From: Hemibagrus wyckioides
Lineage: Eukaryota > Chordata > Actinopteri > Siluriformes > Bagridae
NCBI RefSeq assembly: GCF_019097595.1
Contig: NC_080714.1
Span: forward strand, 22,284,259-22,348,258
Direction of reading: 5' to 3'
Length of the DNA stretch: 64,000 nucleotides
The translations under genes and the position numbers were made by a program. This document shows, piece after piece, positions 62,652 through 64,000 of this stretch (its first letter is position 1; each line of letters starts with the position of its first letter). A model generated the notes under the pieces. The model saw only the letters and a program-made list of their open reading frames with translations. It did not search any database and was not told the origin of the DNA.

Positions 62652-63899
62652 CACTATATTGCCAAAAGTATCCGCTCACCCATCCAAATAATCAGAATCA
62701 GGTGTTCCAATCACTTCCATGGCCACAGGTGTATAAAATCAAGCACCTAGGCATGCAGACTGTTTTTACAAACATTTGTGAAAGAATGGGTCGCTCTCAG
62801 GAGCTCAGTGAATTCCAGCGTGGAACTGTGATAGGATGCCACCTGTGCAACAAATCCAGTCGTGAAATTTCCTCGCTCCTAAATATTCCACAGTCAACTG
62901 TCAGCTGTATTATAAGAACGTGGAAGTGTTTGGGAACGACAGCAACTCAGCCACGAAGTGGTAGGCCACGTAAACTGACGGAGCGGGGTCAGCGGATGCT
63001 GAGGCGCATAGTGCGAAGAGGTCACCAACTTTCTGCAGAGTCAATCGCTACAGACCTCCAAACTTCATGTGGCCTTCAGATTAGCTCAAGAACAGTGTGC
63101 AGAGAGCTTCATGGAATGGGTTTCCATGGCCGAGCAGCTGCATCCAAGCCATACATCACCAAGTGCAATGCAAAGCGTCGGATGCAGTGGTGTAAAGCAC
63201 GCCGCCACTGGACTCTAGAGCAGTGGAGACACGTTCTCTGGAGTGACGAATCACGCTTCTCCATCTGGCAATCTGATGGACGAGTCTGGGTTTGGCGGTT
63301 GCCAGGAGAACGGTACTTGTCTGACTGCATTGTGCCAAGTGTAAAGTTTGGTGGAGGGGGGATTATGGTGTGGGGTTGTTTTTCAGGAGCTGCGCTTGGC
63401 CCCTTAGTTCCAGTGAAAGGAACTTTGAATGCTTCAGCATACCAAGACATTTTGGACAATTCCATGCTCCCAACTTTGTGGGAACAGTTTGGAGCTGGCC
63501 CCTTCCTCTTCCAACATGACTGTGCACCAGTGCACAAAGCAAGGTCCATAAAGACATGGATGACAGAGTCTGGTGTGGATGAACTTGACTGGCCTGCACA
63601 GAGTCCTGACCTCAACCCGATAGAACACCTTTGGGTTGAATTAGAGCGGAGACTGAGAGCCAGGCCTTCTTGTCCAACATCAGTGTGTGACCTCACAAAT
63701 GCGCTTCTGGAAGAATGGTCAAAAATTCCCATAAACACACTCCTAAACCTTGTGGACAGCCTTCCCAGAAGAGTTGAAGCTGTTATAGCTGCAAAGGGTG
63801 GACCGACGTCATATTGAACCCTATGGATTAGGAATGGGATGTCACTTAAGTTCATATGCGAGTCAAGGCAGGTGAGCGAATACTTTTGGCAATATAGTG
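62652..63899 (+). mobile_element. Tc1-like transposon, copy B
   Basis: A complete 1248-bp element. Its terminal inverted repeats start CACTATATTGCCAAAAGTAT, and TA duplications lie at 62650-62651 and 63900-63901. The related LINE at 33229 shows the empty site. It is nearly identical to copy A (25353-26598), which lies 36 kb away in the opposite orientation. Confidence 0.95.
62786..63817 (+). CDS. Tc1 transposase, copy B (343 aa)
   Basis: An uninterrupted DD34E transposase. The start is the Met of [10 protein letters not shown], giving 343 residues; the frame is open upstream to 62702. HTH1 is [20 protein letters not shown], then GRPRK and HTH2 ([12 protein letters not shown]). The catalytic residues are Asp in LWSDESRFS, Asp in [10 protein letters not shown], and Glu in [15 protein letters not shown]. 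The consensus Pro that copy A lacks is kept. Differences from copy A are few: LTERG for LTEQG, TVCREL for TVRREL, RHVLW for RRILW, SVKFGGG for SVKSGGG, and VELERR for DELEWR. With both terminal repeats complete, this is the best candidate in the window for a mobilisable element. Activity is not shown. Confidence 0.92.
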   Translation: MGRSQELSEFQRGTVIGCHLCNKSSREISSLLNIPQSTVSCIIRTWKCLGTTATQPRSGRPRKLTERGQRMLRRIVRRGHQLSAESIATDLQTSCGLQISSRTVCRELHGMGFHGRAAASKPYITKCNAKRRMQWCKARRHWTLEQWRHVLWSDESRFSIWQSDGRVWVWRLPGERYLSDCIVPSVKFGGGGIMVWGCFSGAALGPLVPVKGTLNASAYQDILDNSMLPTLWEQFGAGPFLFQHDCAPVHKARSIKTWMTESGVDELDWPAQSPDLNPIEHLWVELERRLRARPSCPTSVCDLTNALLEEWSKIPINTLLNLVDSLPRRVEAVIAAKGGPTSY

Positions 63900-64000
63900 T
63901 ATATGGTTACAATTTGTCTTTTGATTTTTATTTAAATTTTTTTTAAATGGGATTTTAATGTCACTATGGATAACACAATTGATAGACGGCCTCCAAGGAA

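Larger units (their letters stand above)
61525..64000 (+). mobile_element. L1-type LINE, second family, third copy, interrupted by Tc1
   Basis: It opens near GAGAGCGGCCAAGATGGCGT (61530), an L1-like 5' end with a YY1-type AAGATGG site. An ORF1-like start is at about 61864-61990 (ANKFVGSCTAMPRNF-like, with shifts). The ORF2 endonuclease begins near 62430 (ISVNARGLRNNVKRKALFLF). Tc1 copy B (62652-63899) splits the endonuclease. The LINE resumes at 63902 with TATGGTTACAATTTGTC and continues to the window edge (GGGATTTTAATGTCACTATG, then the TIDRRPP block). It aligns with 32985-33400. Confidence 0.7.

Overview
The window looks like a teleost fish chromosome, possibly otophysan or catfish-like (that placement is a weak inference from the repeat types). 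The genes have several exons with phase-1 introns. The DNA is AT-rich and crowded with fish-type Tc1/mariner, hAT, piggyBac-like, L1, RTE and Ty3/Gypsy relics and tRNA-derived SINEs. I see no bacterial-type genes.

The backbone is a tandem array, all on the + strand, of a TNF-receptor-superfamily gene most like TNFRSF14 (HVEM). Each complete unit has an upstream ORF starting MEDC, a 37-nt signal-peptide exon, four exons for cysteine-rich domains, a stalk plus transmembrane exon, and short tail exons. Copy 3 (11607-16703) is intact on paper: nine exons, 816 nt, 271 residues, with a PVAET TRAF-binding-type motif. Copy 6 (51125-55140) has an open frame of 244 residues, but a phase shift removes that motif. 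Copy 5 (exon 1 at 29144, other exons 38351-40452) has an intact ectodomain and membrane segment but has lost the small linker exon, so its tail exons cannot be reached in frame. Copies 1 (405-3176), 2 (7430-11350) and P (43490-46085) are broken. Further exon-1 remnants lie near 23.3, 42.6 and 58.6 kb, and a fresh exon 1 at 61106 starts a unit whose other exons are not in the window.

Layout: 0-7.3 kb, copy 1 with Gypsy fragments, a hAT element inside its first CRD exon, a piggyBac-like element and a dead hAT transposase. 7.4-11.4 kb, chimeric copy 2 with a 145-bp satellite. 11.5-16.7 kb, copy 3 with a Tc1 element in intron 2. 16.8-21.9 kb, a decayed L1 carrying a solo LTR. 21.9-28.9 kb, old unit tail, a minus-strand L1 with an intact Tc1 nested in it, and a minisatellite. 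29-41.5 kb, copy 5 with a long intron 1 full of repeats. 41.5-50.9 kb, unit tail, palindromic Tc1 relic, pseudogene P and an RTE element. 51-55.2 kb, copy 6. 55.2-64 kb, Tc1 relics, a large palindrome, a duplicated exon 1 and an L1 carrying a second intact Tc1.

If expressed, the receptors would share similar ligand-binding ectodomains but differ in signalling: one with a TRAF-type motif, one with an altered tail and one nearly tailless. That is the most biologically interesting reading of the window. The only other intact coding capacity is the pair of nearly identical 343-residue Tc1 transposases.
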